A stretch of 64,000 nt of DNA from Alloprevotella tannerae (lineage in GTDB: Bacteria > Bacteroidota > Bacteroidia > Bacteroidales > Bacteroidaceae): the NCBI GenBank assembly GCA_015259125.1, contig JABZGR010000002.1, positions 1 through 64,000 on the forward strand, in the 5' to 3' direction. A program made the translations under genes and the position numbers. Positions 27,099-35,873 of this stretch are shown piece after piece (within the stretch, counting starts at the first letter, position 1; each line of letters opens with the position of its first letter). Under the pieces are notes generated by a model, which saw only the letters and a list, made by a program, of their open reading frames with translations, was not told the DNA's origin and searched no databases.

Positions 27099-27129
27099 TT
27101 TGCAACTCTCTTAGCTTGTATTAACTTTG
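27099..27129 (+). promoter_or_regulatory. Promoter of the DMP19-smpB unit
   Basis: TTTG (27099-27102), 19 bases, TAACTTTG (27122-27129) followed by C. The ATG at 27135 comes 6 bases after the box, so transcription should start at or next to the start codon. Confidence 0.7.
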
Positions 27130-27134
27130 CAATT

Positions 27135-27647
27135 ATGAATCCGATAATTGTAAACGACAGCGACCTGCGTCGCGCTGCCGCCGAGGGAATGGACGCTTTT
27201 CTCGACGTCTTTGTGAATGCTTACAAAGCCGCTTGCGGTTCAGAACTCTCAGCTGAAGCTTTCGGCCTGCTTACGCCTGATCAGATCACGCTTTGGGGCT
27301 ATGTTATCTTGCGCGAAGAGGTGATGGACGGCGGATTTGTCCAACTCATTCACAACGGCTACGGGCCTTTTTTCTTCCACAATCCGTTTGCCAAGGCTTT
27401 GAAACTGTGGGGCGTGGACGACTTGGCGCGTCTCATCCGCCGCGTCGACAAACAGTATCGCCGCCATCGAGATGTCTTGACGGCCGATTGCACGGAAGCG
27501 GAGTTTATGGCGCTTTTTGAGCAGTATCCCGAATTTGACGATCACGACGACGCATTTATCGAAGGCGAAGAGTCATATACGGCGCAGATAGCGGTTTATG
27601 TAGACGAACATTTAGACAATTTTGCAACCATCCATGGCAAAGAATAA
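27135..27647 (+). CDS. DMP19 family (DUF4375) protein
   Basis: The 170-residue acidic protein matches DMP19/DUF4375: [32 protein letters not shown] near the middle, then [14 protein letters not shown], and an acidic C-terminal third. DMP19 proteins are described as DNA mimics in Neisseria that sequester a transcription regulator; whether this one does is unknown. The start ATG 27135 follows the promoter directly, and an in-frame ATG at 27072 is upstream of it. Its end overlaps the smpB start by 14 bases. Confidence 0.85.
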   Translation: MNPIIVNDSDLRRAAAEGMDAFLDVFVNAYKAACGSELSAEAFGLLTPDQITLWGYVILREEVMDGGFVQLIHNGYGPFFFHNPFAKALKLWGVDDLARLIRRVDKQYRRHRDVLTADCTEAEFMALFEQYPEFDDHDDAFIEGEESYTAQIAVYVDEHLDNFATIHGKE

Positions 27648-28113
27648 TAAGCTGAAACCTGCGCGTATCAACATCAAAAACAAGCGTGCGGAGCACGATT
27701 ATTTCGTAATAGACCGACTGACGGCCGGCATCGTACTGACGGGGACGGAAATTAAAAGTATTCGCCTCGGAAAAGCAGGCCTCGTAGATACGTTTTGCTT
27801 CATCAATAATGGCGAAATGTGGGTCAAAAATATGTATGTGGCAGAATATAGCTTTGGTTCTTACAATCGCCACGAGCTGCGGCGCGACCGCAAACTTCTC
27901 CTTAATAAGAAGGAGATTCGCCATTGGGCTTCCGAGACCAAGTCGCCGGGTCTGACCATCGTACCGCTACGCCTTTATATCAATGAAAACGGGCGGGCCA
28001 AGCTGGATATAGGACTCTGCCGAGGTAAAAAGGAATACGACAAACGCGCTACGATCAAAGAAAAGGAATCGCGCCGCGAAATAGAGCGCGTCACGAAAGC
28101 CCACAAGTATTGA
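27634..28113 (+). CDS. smpB: tmRNA-binding protein SmpB
   Basis: The 159-residue protein carries the SmpB hallmarks: [23 protein letters not shown] near residues 40-50, and a basic C-terminal tail ([22 protein letters not shown]). It binds tmRNA and rescues stalled ribosomes. The ATG 27634 lies inside the end of the DMP19 gene, indicating translational coupling. The tmRNA gene itself was not found nearby. Confidence 0.95.
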   Translation: MAKNNKLKPARINIKNKRAEHDYFVIDRLTAGIVLTGTEIKSIRLGKAGLVDTFCFINNGEMWVKNMYVAEYSFGSYNRHELRRDRKLLLNKKEIRHWASETKSPGLTIVPLRLYINENGRAKLDIGLCRGKKEYDKRATIKEKESRREIERVTKAHKY

Positions 28114-28125
28114 TGGCAACAAATA

Positions 28126-28169
28126 CAATTCCTCGCCAGACCCCCAAGTCTTGGCGGGGAATTGCTTTT
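28126..28169 (+). terminator. Terminator after smpB
   Basis: CAATTCCTCGCCAGAC (28126-28141) pairs with GTCTTGGCGGGGAATTG (28148-28164) with small mismatches and is followed by CTTTT. Confidence 0.8.
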
Positions 28170-28375
28170 ATCGACTATCGCTTGAGCCGTCGCACACTTT
28201 CAGCCCCACCATTTCCCCTTTAGTCGCCCCATCCTCGATAGTCCTTCCGCGCATCAACGCTTGGCGGGCCGATCGTTTGAGCGGGCCGCATCGAATCTGC
28301 CTGTAAGATGCTTATTCCTTTATTTTCAGACGGATATGTTCCGTCTTTTTTGTTTCATATCTCACACTTTTTATT

Positions 28376-28455
28376 GTTTGCTGCCACCAAACGATAGTTT
28401 GCTGCCGCCAAACGATAATTTGCTGTCACCAAACGATGGTTTGCTCCCGGCAAAC
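28376..28455 (-). repeat. Family 1 four-unit palindrome array, locus 3 (inverted orientation)
   Basis: Units GTTTGCTGCCACCAAAC, GTTTGCTGCCGCCAAAC, ATTTGCTGTCACCAAAC and GTTTGCTCCCGGCAAAC are separated by GATA, GATA and GATG. The asymmetric core is reversed relative to the other four loci. Period 21 bp, block 80 bp. It lies in a 596-base gap between the convergent smpB and B3/B4 genes. Confidence 0.9.
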
Positions 28456-28564
28456 GATGCGCAAACCCACTTATCGCCTGTCTCAATGCGATGGGGAGGT
28501 AGAGAAAACAGCCTTTTCCGCTTCAAGACCTTGCAAGAAGTACACCATAAAGACATACAAAAAT

Positions 28565-28591
28565 GCAGCAACCCAACCATAGGATTGCTGC
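28565..28591. other. Small hairpin in the smpB-B3/B4 spacer
   Basis: GCAGCAA (28565-28571) and TTGCTGC (28585-28591) are perfect 7-bp arms. No gene was recognised between 28456 and 28709. Confidence 0.35.
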
Positions 28592-28709
28592 TATCAAAAT
28601 TTATGTGTTAGATGCGGCCTATAATTGTTTCAAAATAAGCTCAAGGCACTTCCGGTTGCGCTTCGACCCGACGCCACAAAGCCGTCGGCGTACGAAGTGA
28701 GGTTCGCCG

Positions 28710-29396
28710 CTACGCCGATGGCGTTTGAGCCGTCAGCACGATGCGCGCTTCGCCGCTGCCTTTTGCGTAGCGCGTAAGCAGTTGCCAAGTATGCTCCAGC
28801 GCTTGCTTGACCTTGTCCGCATCACCATCATAGCCGTTGATGATAATCAAAACCTTTGTCGTCGTCTCTGTACACATTGTGCGCACACTATCGCTCGTTG
28901 GCGTGGCAAAAGCGCCTTCTGCATCTCGGAACACGGGCAGGTCGGCTATGTTAAGTTGTCCGCGTCCGATGGCCTCATACGGTTCTTCCGGCCGGCCCAG
29001 GCCCAAACTGATCGTATCGCCCACGATTTTTTCGCGATCCAGCACGGCGGTAGAATAGCCGCAGGCTAAGGATACGAGATTGCCTAAGTCGACGAGCGTA
29101 TCAATAGAAAAGAGCGACTTACCTTGGAGCACGCGGCGCGCCAACTGCTCGCAGGAAGGCCGATACCGACTCGGATCTTTTCCGGCCGCTTTATAGGCCG
29201 CTCGCGTTGCGGCAATGCCGGCTTGTTGTTTGATCGTCGTCGTATCAAAAGCCGCGCGAAGTTGCTCGCTGCAAGTCTCTATCTCCTGCCAAAGGGCAGC
29301 CGGTGTCGGCCCGTTGACCACTTCGGCTTCGAGGAAGCCGCCTACGTATTGTGGCGCCACGCTTTGCAGTTCGGGCGTAATGTTTATGTTCAGCAT
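28710..29396 (-). CDS. B3/B4 domain protein (PheT-like tRNA-binding module)
   Basis: The 228-residue protein matches the stand-alone B3/B4 domain family (COG3382), related to the B3/B4 region of the phenylalanyl-tRNA synthetase beta chain. Typical blocks are AYKAAGKDPSRYRPSCEQL, IDTLVDLGNLVSLACGYS and GEARIVLTA. Some members have been linked to editing or binding of aminoacylated tRNA. It is likely cytoplasmic and lies 8 bases after the AddB-like gene, probably in the same operon. Confidence 0.85.
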   Translation of the reverse strand: MLNINITPELQSVAPQYVGGFLEAEVVNGPTPAALWQEIETCSEQLRAAFDTTTIKQQAGIAATRAAYKAAGKDPSRYRPSCEQLARRVLQGKSLFSIDTLVDLGNLVSLACGYSTAVLDREKIVGDTISLGLGRPEEPYEAIGRGQLNIADLPVFRDAEGAFATPTSDSVRTMCTETTTKVLIIINGYDGDADKVKQALEHTWQLLTRYAKGSGEARIVLTAQTPSA

Positions 29397-29404
29397 ATCA
29401 AAAC

Positions 29405-32122
29405 TTAATAATCAGATTTTACGTTTCGTTCGCACAATTGTTGGAAATCGCAGTGGGCACATACGCTCAAGTCGTCCGTTTGTCGGAAAGTAGGCGTGTC
29501 CATCATACGTTGTAAGAGTTCGATACTCTGCTCGCGGAAGTCGGCCGCCAACGGGCCGAAATCGTAGACGCGCTCTTTCGCAAAAGGAATCCAAGGATCG
29601 TAAGCGTCATTGATGAGCGGAATGTGAAAGAGTACGGTGGAGACGGGTAAATCCTCATCCGTAAATTCGCGCACCTTATCCTGCACCGCCAAGGCATAGA
29701 GAAAAGTTTGGAAGATATAGTAGGGCCTACTTTTTTTCGGTATGAAGAGATCTTCCATCTTGTTGGCCTTTTGCTCTTTTGTACCCGTCTTGTAATCGAC
29801 TACGCGCAAGGTGCGCAAACCCGAGGGCGTTCGGGCTATGTCTAAGCGGTCGATGCGCCCGCCTACGTTGAAGGGACGCACCGTGTCGTTGATCTTGAGC
29901 GGCAGGGAGATGTCGACGTCGCATTCCAAATGTACAATTTCCAAATCGGCCAACCGGTAGTCGTAAGCCAGCATTCGGCGAAACAGGTTGCGAACAATCG
30001 TTGCATCGACTAAGCGATAAGGCGCATTGTTTTTGGCAAATGCCTCTTCAATCAGCGGATTGAGCCGCTCGGGATGCTCATGATAATAGGCTAATCTTTG
30101 AGGGTCTATCTTTCCTTTGCCTTCAAATGGCTTGTAAAAGTCTTCTGCCAATTGGTGAAATACGTTGCCGAAAATTCTATTATCGAGGGCGACGTCTGTA
30201 TCCTCGTGGGGCGTCAAACGAGCTACGCGGTGATAATAAAATTGTAGGGGACAATCAATGTATTTATTGATCGAAGAGGGCGAAAGCGGCACTTGCTGCC
30301 CGCCGCGCATAGGGTTGAGGCGCTCAAAGAGGTCTGCCGGGCGCGCCACTTCAATCGGCGTGGGTTGCGGAAGCAGTCGGGGCGCATTCAAGGCTTCTTG
30401 TCGTATCCGGAAACGACCACTCACGAGGAGCTGCATCATAAATCGTGACATCTCGCCGCCGCGTAGTCCGTCGGGCGTCGCATTATAGGTAAACGTAACG
30501 TGGCGGGCGCGCTGCAAAAGACGGAAGAAATAATAGGCATACACGGCGGAGCGATGCGTAGTCGAAGGCAAACCGAACGCCCGCCTGATGGCGAAGGGAA
30601 TAAATGAGAGTTCGATGCCCGAAGCCGGCATAATGCCCTCATTGGTTGAGAGTAAGAGAATGTTTTCAAAGTCTAAGTTGCGCGTTTCCAAGATTCCCAT
30701 CAATTGCAATCCCGCCACCGGTTCGCCGTGAAAAGGGATGGACGCCTGCGCAGCTAAGCGGCGGAGCAGCCGATGCAGAGTGGGGGGCGCAACGGTTAAC
30801 ATTCCGCTCTCGACAAGGCCTCGCAGGCGCTCGATAATCGTATAGGATTGGAAAAAAGCTTCGACCGAAAGTTGGCGAAACCGATCATTGTCGGATGGCG
30901 TTGCGTCGGCCGCTTCCGCTGTCGCGTCCGCCTGCTGCGCCGTCGCTTGTATGGCTGCTGAAAGTTGGGCAAGGAGCGCGCCGATGTCCGTCGGCGGAGT
31001 CGCCGATTTTGATGAACACGCGGCCGTTTCAGCCTTCGCCGCCTCCGCTTCAAAGAAGGATTCCATCAAACTGTAAGCTGAGGTGTGCGTAAGCGGAAAT
31101 CCTTTCGTAATGTTGGCTTCTGCTACGCTCGGCGGCAAAGCGTGAAGCGTCGGCTCCAAGAGTTGCTCATCGCAGAGTACGATGGCCGTACGCTTAGGCT
31201 CATCTGTGAGGTGCGTATTCAACCACTGCGTCGCGTAAGCCGCTTGCTCGTTTTCCGTCTGTGCGGCCACGAAGCAGAAATCCTTATCATGAAAATTGTC
31301 GAAACAATCCTCGGCCAAGGCGTTTGGGAATTGGCGCAAGTTTTGTCGGAGAAAGCGGCCCGCCTCTGCGGTGTCGTCGAGATAAAAGCGGTCATAATCC
31401 CAATAAAACAAGGCGCGGTCGGCCTGCTGAAAATGTTTGAAGAGCACTTCCTCCACCTTGTCGAGCGCATTAAAGCCCACAAAAACGTACAAGTCGGAAT
31501 CGGTGCCGCCCAAATCCTCTCCGGCGCTCAGCCGCTCCGCAACTTCGCGAAAAATAGCGCCTTCGTAGGCCTTCCCATCTTGTTTTAGTGTGGCATTTAA
31601 TTGGTTGTAGAGCGGCAAGAGCAGGTTCCAAAAAGCGAAATATCGCTCTCGGATGCCCTCCGGCGGACTTGCGTGTGCCGTCGTAAAAGCCTGCTCAATC
31701 GCAGCCCGCTGTTCGTCGCTCAAGAAGTTGCCAAAGTCGATCGCATTATAGTCTTTGACGTTGACGAACAAGCGCTCCGCATCCGCCATCGCTTTATCGA
31801 CCTGCTCGAAGTCGGACAAAAGCCGCTCGCCCCAACCGTAAAAAAGATCTAAAGGCTCACTCGTCTGCGCCAAGTCCGCATAAATGCGATACATACGGCA
31901 GATTGTTTCAATAGGATCTGCCGCCGTGAGCGGCGAAAGGGCCGAAAAAAGTTCGCCGATGGTGCAAAAGCGCGGCGCCCAAACAGCTTTTTCGTCGACA
32001 GCAAGGTATTCTATGAAAAATAAAGCGGCACGCTTGTTCGGAAAGACAACCGTGGTGCGCGCGAAGTCTACTTTTCGGCGTCGTAAGTCTTGCGCGACGA
32101 GCTGAAGAAAAGGATCTGTCAT
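29405..32122 (-). CDS. AddB-like PD-(D/E)XK nuclease subunit
   Basis: This 905-residue protein has a degenerate UvrD-like N-terminal half (TTVVFPNKRAALFFIEYL; no intact Walker A). Its C-terminal nuclease domain carries GGRIDRLDIA...RVVDYKTG. Four cysteines, one in DCPLQFYYH before the nuclease motifs and three in CAHCDFQQLC near the end, match the spacing of the AddB iron-sulfur cluster. With the upstream helicase-nuclease it should form an AddAB-type double-strand-break resection enzyme. It overlaps the AddA-like gene by ATGA (32119-32122). Confidence 0.86.
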   Translation of the reverse strand: MTDPFLQLVAQDLRRRKVDFARTTVVFPNKRAALFFIEYLAVDEKAVWAPRFCTIGELFSALSPLTAADPIETICRMYRIYADLAQTSEPLDLFYGWGERLLSDFEQVDKAMADAERLFVNVKDYNAIDFGNFLSDEQRAAIEQAFTTAHASPPEGIRERYFAFWNLLLPLYNQLNATLKQDGKAYEGAIFREVAERLSAGEDLGGTDSDLYVFVGFNALDKVEEVLFKHFQQADRALFYWDYDRFYLDDTAEAGRFLRQNLRQFPNALAEDCFDNFHDKDFCFVAAQTENEQAAYATQWLNTHLTDEPKRTAIVLCDEQLLEPTLHALPPSVAEANITKGFPLTHTSAYSLMESFFEAEAAKAETAACSSKSATPPTDIGALLAQLSAAIQATAQQADATAEAADATPSDNDRFRQLSVEAFFQSYTIIERLRGLVESGMLTVAPPTLHRLLRRLAAQASIPFHGEPVAGLQLMGILETRNLDFENILLLSTNEGIMPASGIELSFIPFAIRRAFGLPSTTHRSAVYAYYFFRLLQRARHVTFTYNATPDGLRGGEMSRFMMQLLVSGRFRIRQEALNAPRLLPQPTPIEVARPADLFERLNPMRGGQQVPLSPSSINKYIDCPLQFYYHRVARLTPHEDTDVALDNRIFGNVFHQLAEDFYKPFEGKGKIDPQRLAYYHEHPERLNPLIEEAFAKNNAPYRLVDATIVRNLFRRMLAYDYRLADLEIVHLECDVDISLPLKINDTVRPFNVGGRIDRLDIARTPSGLRTLRVVDYKTGTKEQKANKMEDLFIPKKSRPYYIFQTFLYALAVQDKVREFTDEDLPVSTVLFHIPLINDAYDPWIPFAKERVYDFGPLAADFREQSIELLQRMMDTPTFRQTDDLSVCAHCDFQQLCERNVKSDY

Positions 32123-35100
32123 AACGAAATACTTTCTACCTTGTTTTGATACACGTACCAGAGCCAGCCGGTCACACTTTCGTAGCCCATCGTTTGGAGC
32201 AGGTGCATATAGGTCTTGACTTGCGGAGCGTGAGACGCGGCCGGCGCGCCGAACTTAAAGTCTATGACCACCGCCTGCTTGTCTTTCACCAAGACGCGGT
32301 CGGGCCGGTGGCGCGAGAGTTGGTTGTTGTTGCGTGAGAGTATGGTATGCTCGTTGAAAAGCTGCCACGAGCCGTCGAACCATCGACTTACCTTCGCGTC
32401 CATCAAGCGTTTGCGCAAGAAGGCCAAGTCCTCGGCGTCGTCGGGTCCGCTTAAACCTTCGCGGCGTAGGTTTTCAAAAGCGCGGGGCAAGTCTTCGACC
32501 GTATCAATGTCGGAAAGCAGACGATGAAAGCGCTTTCCGCGGTCAATATAACTTTGTTGCAGGTCGTCGGGATCGGCTTCCGTGCGAACGAAGTCTTTAG
32601 ATTTGTTCGATTGCTTAAAGATGGCCCGCACCGGTTGCGGCGTAAAGTGGAAGGGAACGGCTTCTGCTTTCGCGTCAAACGGATTTTGCGCCTCTGCCTC
32701 TTGCTTGTCGGCCGTTTGCGAGGGGACAATGGCGCCCCAAGTCTTGATGGATAACGCTGCGTCCTCACTATCCGCGTCCGACGCAAAGTCCGGGTCGGCG
32801 AACGACGCGATCACGCTGCCGAAAGTCGGTTTATTCGAAGCCGACGGCACGTTAGCCCAAATCAAAAGATTCTTTTTGGGCCGCGTGAACGCAACATAGG
32901 CCGCGTTGAATCCATCTACCTTTTGCATTAACAATTCCTGCTCATATTCTGTCTGGAAAATCGATTGTGCCGCCGCTTTATTTTGTTCGATAGGCAAGGT
33001 CGGGAGTTCGTCGTACGGACTTTCCTGTGGATGCACCCAAAGCGTGGAGCGACTACCTTGCTTTGTATTAAAAATATCCCAATCGCAGAAGGGAATAAGC
33101 ACCGTGTGGAAGGCCAGTCCTTTCGACTTATGAATCGTCAGAATGCGAATGCCGTCGACAGCCGTTGAGGGAATGGTCTTCGCAGCCGCTTCCTCGTCCC
33201 AAAAATTAAGGAAGGCTTCAATCGAAGACGGATTTTCGTCGAGAAAGGCAAGTACTTGGTCCAAAAAGGCCGTGATATAAGCGCTTTCGCCGCTTATATC
33301 GATGCGTTCGTTCGAGCGCCCGGTCGTAAAAATCAAGATGAGTTGCTCTATGAGTTCAAACAGCGGCATTTCCGCCAAGGCCGCGCGGCGCCTGACAAAA
33401 GCTGCGGGCAGCAGTGTTGACCCGGCTTCGGCGATGTCGCTCATCGGGCGATTTTCGGCCAAGATGTGGTTGCAATAGATCCGCGTGGCGACGGCTTGCG
33501 ACAAAGTATCCTTTTCGTCCATCAAGCAGCGCAACGCACTGATTAAGAGTTGCACGACGGGGGAGGCCGATAGGAGAAAGGCCTCCGCAGAAGCGAGCGG
33601 CACGTCCAAATGCTGCTCCGCGAAGCGTTCGGCTATGGCCTGCGCCTCCTTGTTTCGCCTGACGAGAATCGCCATATCCGTATAAGCCACGCCGGTTTGG
33701 CGGAGCATTTGTATTTGTTGGTAAAGCGAGGCCTCCGCTTCCGCATCGAGCACGTCGGTTTCTGCATCGTGCAGCGTTACGCTTACGTAGCCATCGGCCG
33801 TTTTTCGAGGGCAAACTTGCGAAACATCGGCATAGATGTCTTGCAGCAGGTGCGCAGCGGCGTCCGTTTCATCCGTTTCCAATCGATCCAGCATTTGCGC
33901 GGCCGCCGGAAAAAAAGCGTTATTAAAGTCTATGATGTGCTGCCCACTACGATAATTTTCACGCAAACTATTTACGCGTGCCGCAGGGTATTCTTTTTCA
34001 ATGTTTTGTAGGATATTCCAGTCGCCACCATTCCATCTGTAAATGCTTTGCTTCACGTCGCCAACGAGGAGGCAGGTGTTACCCTCGGCGAGGTTGTTGA
34101 GGAGCAGACTTTTGATGTTATTCCATTGCAGGCGGGCCGTATCTTGAAACTCGTCGATCAGGATATGGCGCAACTGTGCCCCCGCCCGCTCAAATACGAA
34201 AGGCGCATCTTGCTCGCCGACCATTTCGTGGAAGAGCAGTTTTGTTTTGGCGAGCAGAAAGCGACTGTTGGCTTTGTTAACGAGGTCAAGTGCGGCGGCT
34301 ACGGCATTGAGTAGGAAGAGCTGATTCAAGTTTTTAAGAATCAGCCGGCAACTTAAAATGGTCCGGCGCTTGTCGTGGAGCAAATCGACCAATGCAGCCA
34401 AGCGCGAAGATACGTTTGCCGCGCGGCCGTCGTCGGTTACGTTTTTGTTGAGCAACTTTTGCGGGTCCTCAATATATGAGCAGACCGACTTCGTAGGCTC
34501 TTCCAAATCGCCATTGAGCAATTTTCGCGCAAAGGCATAGACATATTGCCCCTTTCGACTAAAGCCTTCGAGCGACATGCCGTCCAATTCATCGATTAGG
34601 TTTTGCGCCGCGCCGGTCAGTGCCCCCTGTGCCTCGTCCAGCCTTGTCCGCAGCGTTTGTCGGTAGCACCGCATACGCTCCGCATCGTTCAGCCGATTGC
34701 GCAAGTCGCTTTCGCGCAGTTGGAAAGCCTCACTCAGCACATTTCGCGCCGAGAAATTTTTCAGATCGCGGCCTACGGACCAGCTCTTGTTGCTGCGCAT
34801 ACGATCTTCGATCAAATCTTCGATCCAGCCAATCAGTTTTTTATCCGCCCGCTCATCGATCGCATCAAGCAAGAAGTCGACCGCTTCGTCCACGGCCTTC
34901 CGATCGTCAAGTTCGATCCGATAATTGGCCGACAAACCCAACTCGTGCGCCAAGTTGGACAAGAGTTGCTGAAAGAACTTATCGATCGTCATCACCTGAA
35001 AATGGTCATAATCGTGCAAGATCCCATCCAGTGCCGCCTGCGCCCGCTGCTTGAGGTCGGCCGGTTGGCCCAAACGCTCGGCCAGTGCACGCGTGAAATC

Positions 35101-35304
35101 GTTGTCTCGACCTTCAGCCAAGTCGTACAAATAAGCGAGGATGCGCTGCTTCATTTCCGTCGTCGCCTTATTGGTAAACGTCACGGCCAGAATGTAGCGG
35201 TGCGAGCCCCCCTTCGATAAGAGTTGCACGAGGTAGTTTTGTGCGAGCGTAAAGGTCTTACCCGAGCCGGCCGAAGCCTTATATATAATGAGTGATTCTT
35301 TCAT
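32119..35304 (-). CDS. AddA-like UvrD helicase-nuclease
   Basis: The 1061-residue protein is a UvrD/SF1 helicase: Walker A ASAGSGKT near residue 10, ILAVTFTNKATTEMKQR (motif Ia), ILIDEFQDTARLQW (Walker B), QSIYRWNGGD and LTIHKSKGLAF. A C-terminal PD-(D/E)XK-type segment (VLVKDKQAVVIDFKFG) is present. It resects DNA ends for RecA loading together with the AddB-like subunit. ATG 35304 is chosen as homology starts there and a TATCTTTG box lies just upstream; an in-frame ATG at 35373 lies before that box. Confidence 0.88.
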   Translation of the reverse strand: MKESLIIYKASAGSGKTFTLAQNYLVQLLSKGGSHRYILAVTFTNKATTEMKQRILAYLYDLAEGRDNDFTRALAERLGQPADLKQRAQAALDGILHDYDHFQVMTIDKFFQQLLSNLAHELGLSANYRIELDDRKAVDEAVDFLLDAIDERADKKLIGWIEDLIEDRMRSNKSWSVGRDLKNFSARNVLSEAFQLRESDLRNRLNDAERMRCYRQTLRTRLDEAQGALTGAAQNLIDELDGMSLEGFSRKGQYVYAFARKLLNGDLEEPTKSVCSYIEDPQKLLNKNVTDDGRAANVSSRLAALVDLLHDKRRTILSCRLILKNLNQLFLLNAVAAALDLVNKANSRFLLAKTKLLFHEMVGEQDAPFVFERAGAQLRHILIDEFQDTARLQWNNIKSLLLNNLAEGNTCLLVGDVKQSIYRWNGGDWNILQNIEKEYPAARVNSLRENYRSGQHIIDFNNAFFPAAAQMLDRLETDETDAAAHLLQDIYADVSQVCPRKTADGYVSVTLHDAETDVLDAEAEASLYQQIQMLRQTGVAYTDMAILVRRNKEAQAIAERFAEQHLDVPLASAEAFLLSASPVVQLLISALRCLMDEKDTLSQAVATRIYCNHILAENRPMSDIAEAGSTLLPAAFVRRRAALAEMPLFELIEQLILIFTTGRSNERIDISGESAYITAFLDQVLAFLDENPSSIEAFLNFWDEEAAAKTIPSTAVDGIRILTIHKSKGLAFHTVLIPFCDWDIFNTKQGSRSTLWVHPQESPYDELPTLPIEQNKAAAQSIFQTEYEQELLMQKVDGFNAAYVAFTRPKKNLLIWANVPSASNKPTFGSVIASFADPDFASDADSEDAALSIKTWGAIVPSQTADKQEAEAQNPFDAKAEAVPFHFTPQPVRAIFKQSNKSKDFVRTEADPDDLQQSYIDRGKRFHRLLSDIDTVEDLPRAFENLRREGLSGPDDAEDLAFLRKRLMDAKVSRWFDGSWQLFNEHTILSRNNNQLSRHRPDRVLVKDKQAVVIDFKFGAPAASHAPQVKTYMHLLQTMGYESVTGWLWYVYQNKVESISL

Positions 35305-35329
35305 GTCCTTAGCGGCATCTCTTAATAGG

Positions 35330-35337
35330 CAAAGATA
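35330..35337 (-). promoter_or_regulatory. Probable -7 box of the addAB-like operon
   Basis: Minus-strand TATCTTTG (35337-35330) followed by C, about 25 bases before ATG 35304. No clear -33 element is seen. Confidence 0.45.
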
Positions 35338-35486
35338 AGGTTTTTTAATGAAAACGCCGGCCCTTATGCCCACTCATCCTGCTTGCTCTTGGCGCGCCGA
35401 CATCGCCGCTTTTGCGAACAGCGCCCCACAAACCAACACCTTTCGTCCCTATTCGTAGACCAAAAGCCTCCGCCGGCGCCGTTTAC

Positions 35487-35568
35487 GCTCACGAGCGTAA
35501 ACCTTTTTCATCACGAGCGCAAACCCTTTTTCTCGTGAGCACAAACCTTTTTTATCGTGATGAAAAAG
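35487..35568 (-). repeat. Family 2 four-unit array, locus C (inverted orientation)
   Basis: Cores TCACGA, TCACGA, TCGTGA and TCGTGA at 35489, 35511, 35533 and 35555 keep an exact 22-bp period. The A-run/GGTTT linker reads on the minus strand. It lies in the 569-base gap between the addAB-like promoter and a possible small RNA. Confidence 0.87.
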
Positions 35569-35711
35569 CAACTAATCACAGTCGGCGGCGATAGCGACCA
35601 ATGCTTTGCGCCCCGAAAAGGCGGGCGGCGCAGGCAGGAGCAAACCCGAAGCTGGCGGAGCGGTGGGATAAGCGTAAGGAATCAGACTAAAAGAATACCC
35701 AATTTTGAGTA

Positions 35712-35742
35712 TTGCAACGATAAAAAGAAAGCGGCAACTTTG
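35712..35742 (+). promoter_or_regulatory. Promoter-like pair before a possible small RNA
   Basis: TTG (35712-35714), 20 bases, CAACTTTG (35735-35742) followed by C. The first base of the -7 box departs from consensus. Confidence 0.4.
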
Positions 35743-35747
35743 CAAGT

Positions 35748-35852
35748 GCTTTTAAGGCATATAAAATTCATACAACGGTTACGCTATGGCCCGATTTTGG
35801 GCAGAATTTCAAAGATGCACCGACTCAAACAGGAGAGCGGTGCATCTTTTTT
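35748..35852 (+). ncRNA. Candidate small RNA
   Basis: A promoter-like pair at 35712-35742 and a plus-strand terminator at 35813-35852 bracket about 105 bases that lack a start codon with a usable frame. A small GCCC-GATTTT-GGGC hairpin lies at 35789-35802. The transcript would run convergently toward the FAD-oxidoreductase gene. This is inferred only from the signals; no known RNA family was recognised. Confidence 0.35.
35813..35852 (+). terminator. Rho-independent terminator, plus strand
   Basis: Perfect arms AGATGCACCG (35813-35822) and CGGTGCATCT (35838-35847), then TTTTT. No plus-strand protein gene lies upstream. On the minus strand it could also end the FAD-oxidoreductase transcript, but with a poorer T run. 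Confidence 0.75.
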
Positions 35853-35873
35853 CTTGCTATTGATGGATCGTTT

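Noticed and set aside
28114..28709. A tmRNA gene expected near smpB
   Set aside because: I found no tRNA-Ala-like ends or tag reading frame in the spacer; it only holds a terminator, a family 1 block and a small hairpin.
31085..31588. Plus-strand frames inside the AddB-like and AddA-like genes
   Set aside because: They are antisense to long, motif-bearing genes and have no domains of their own.
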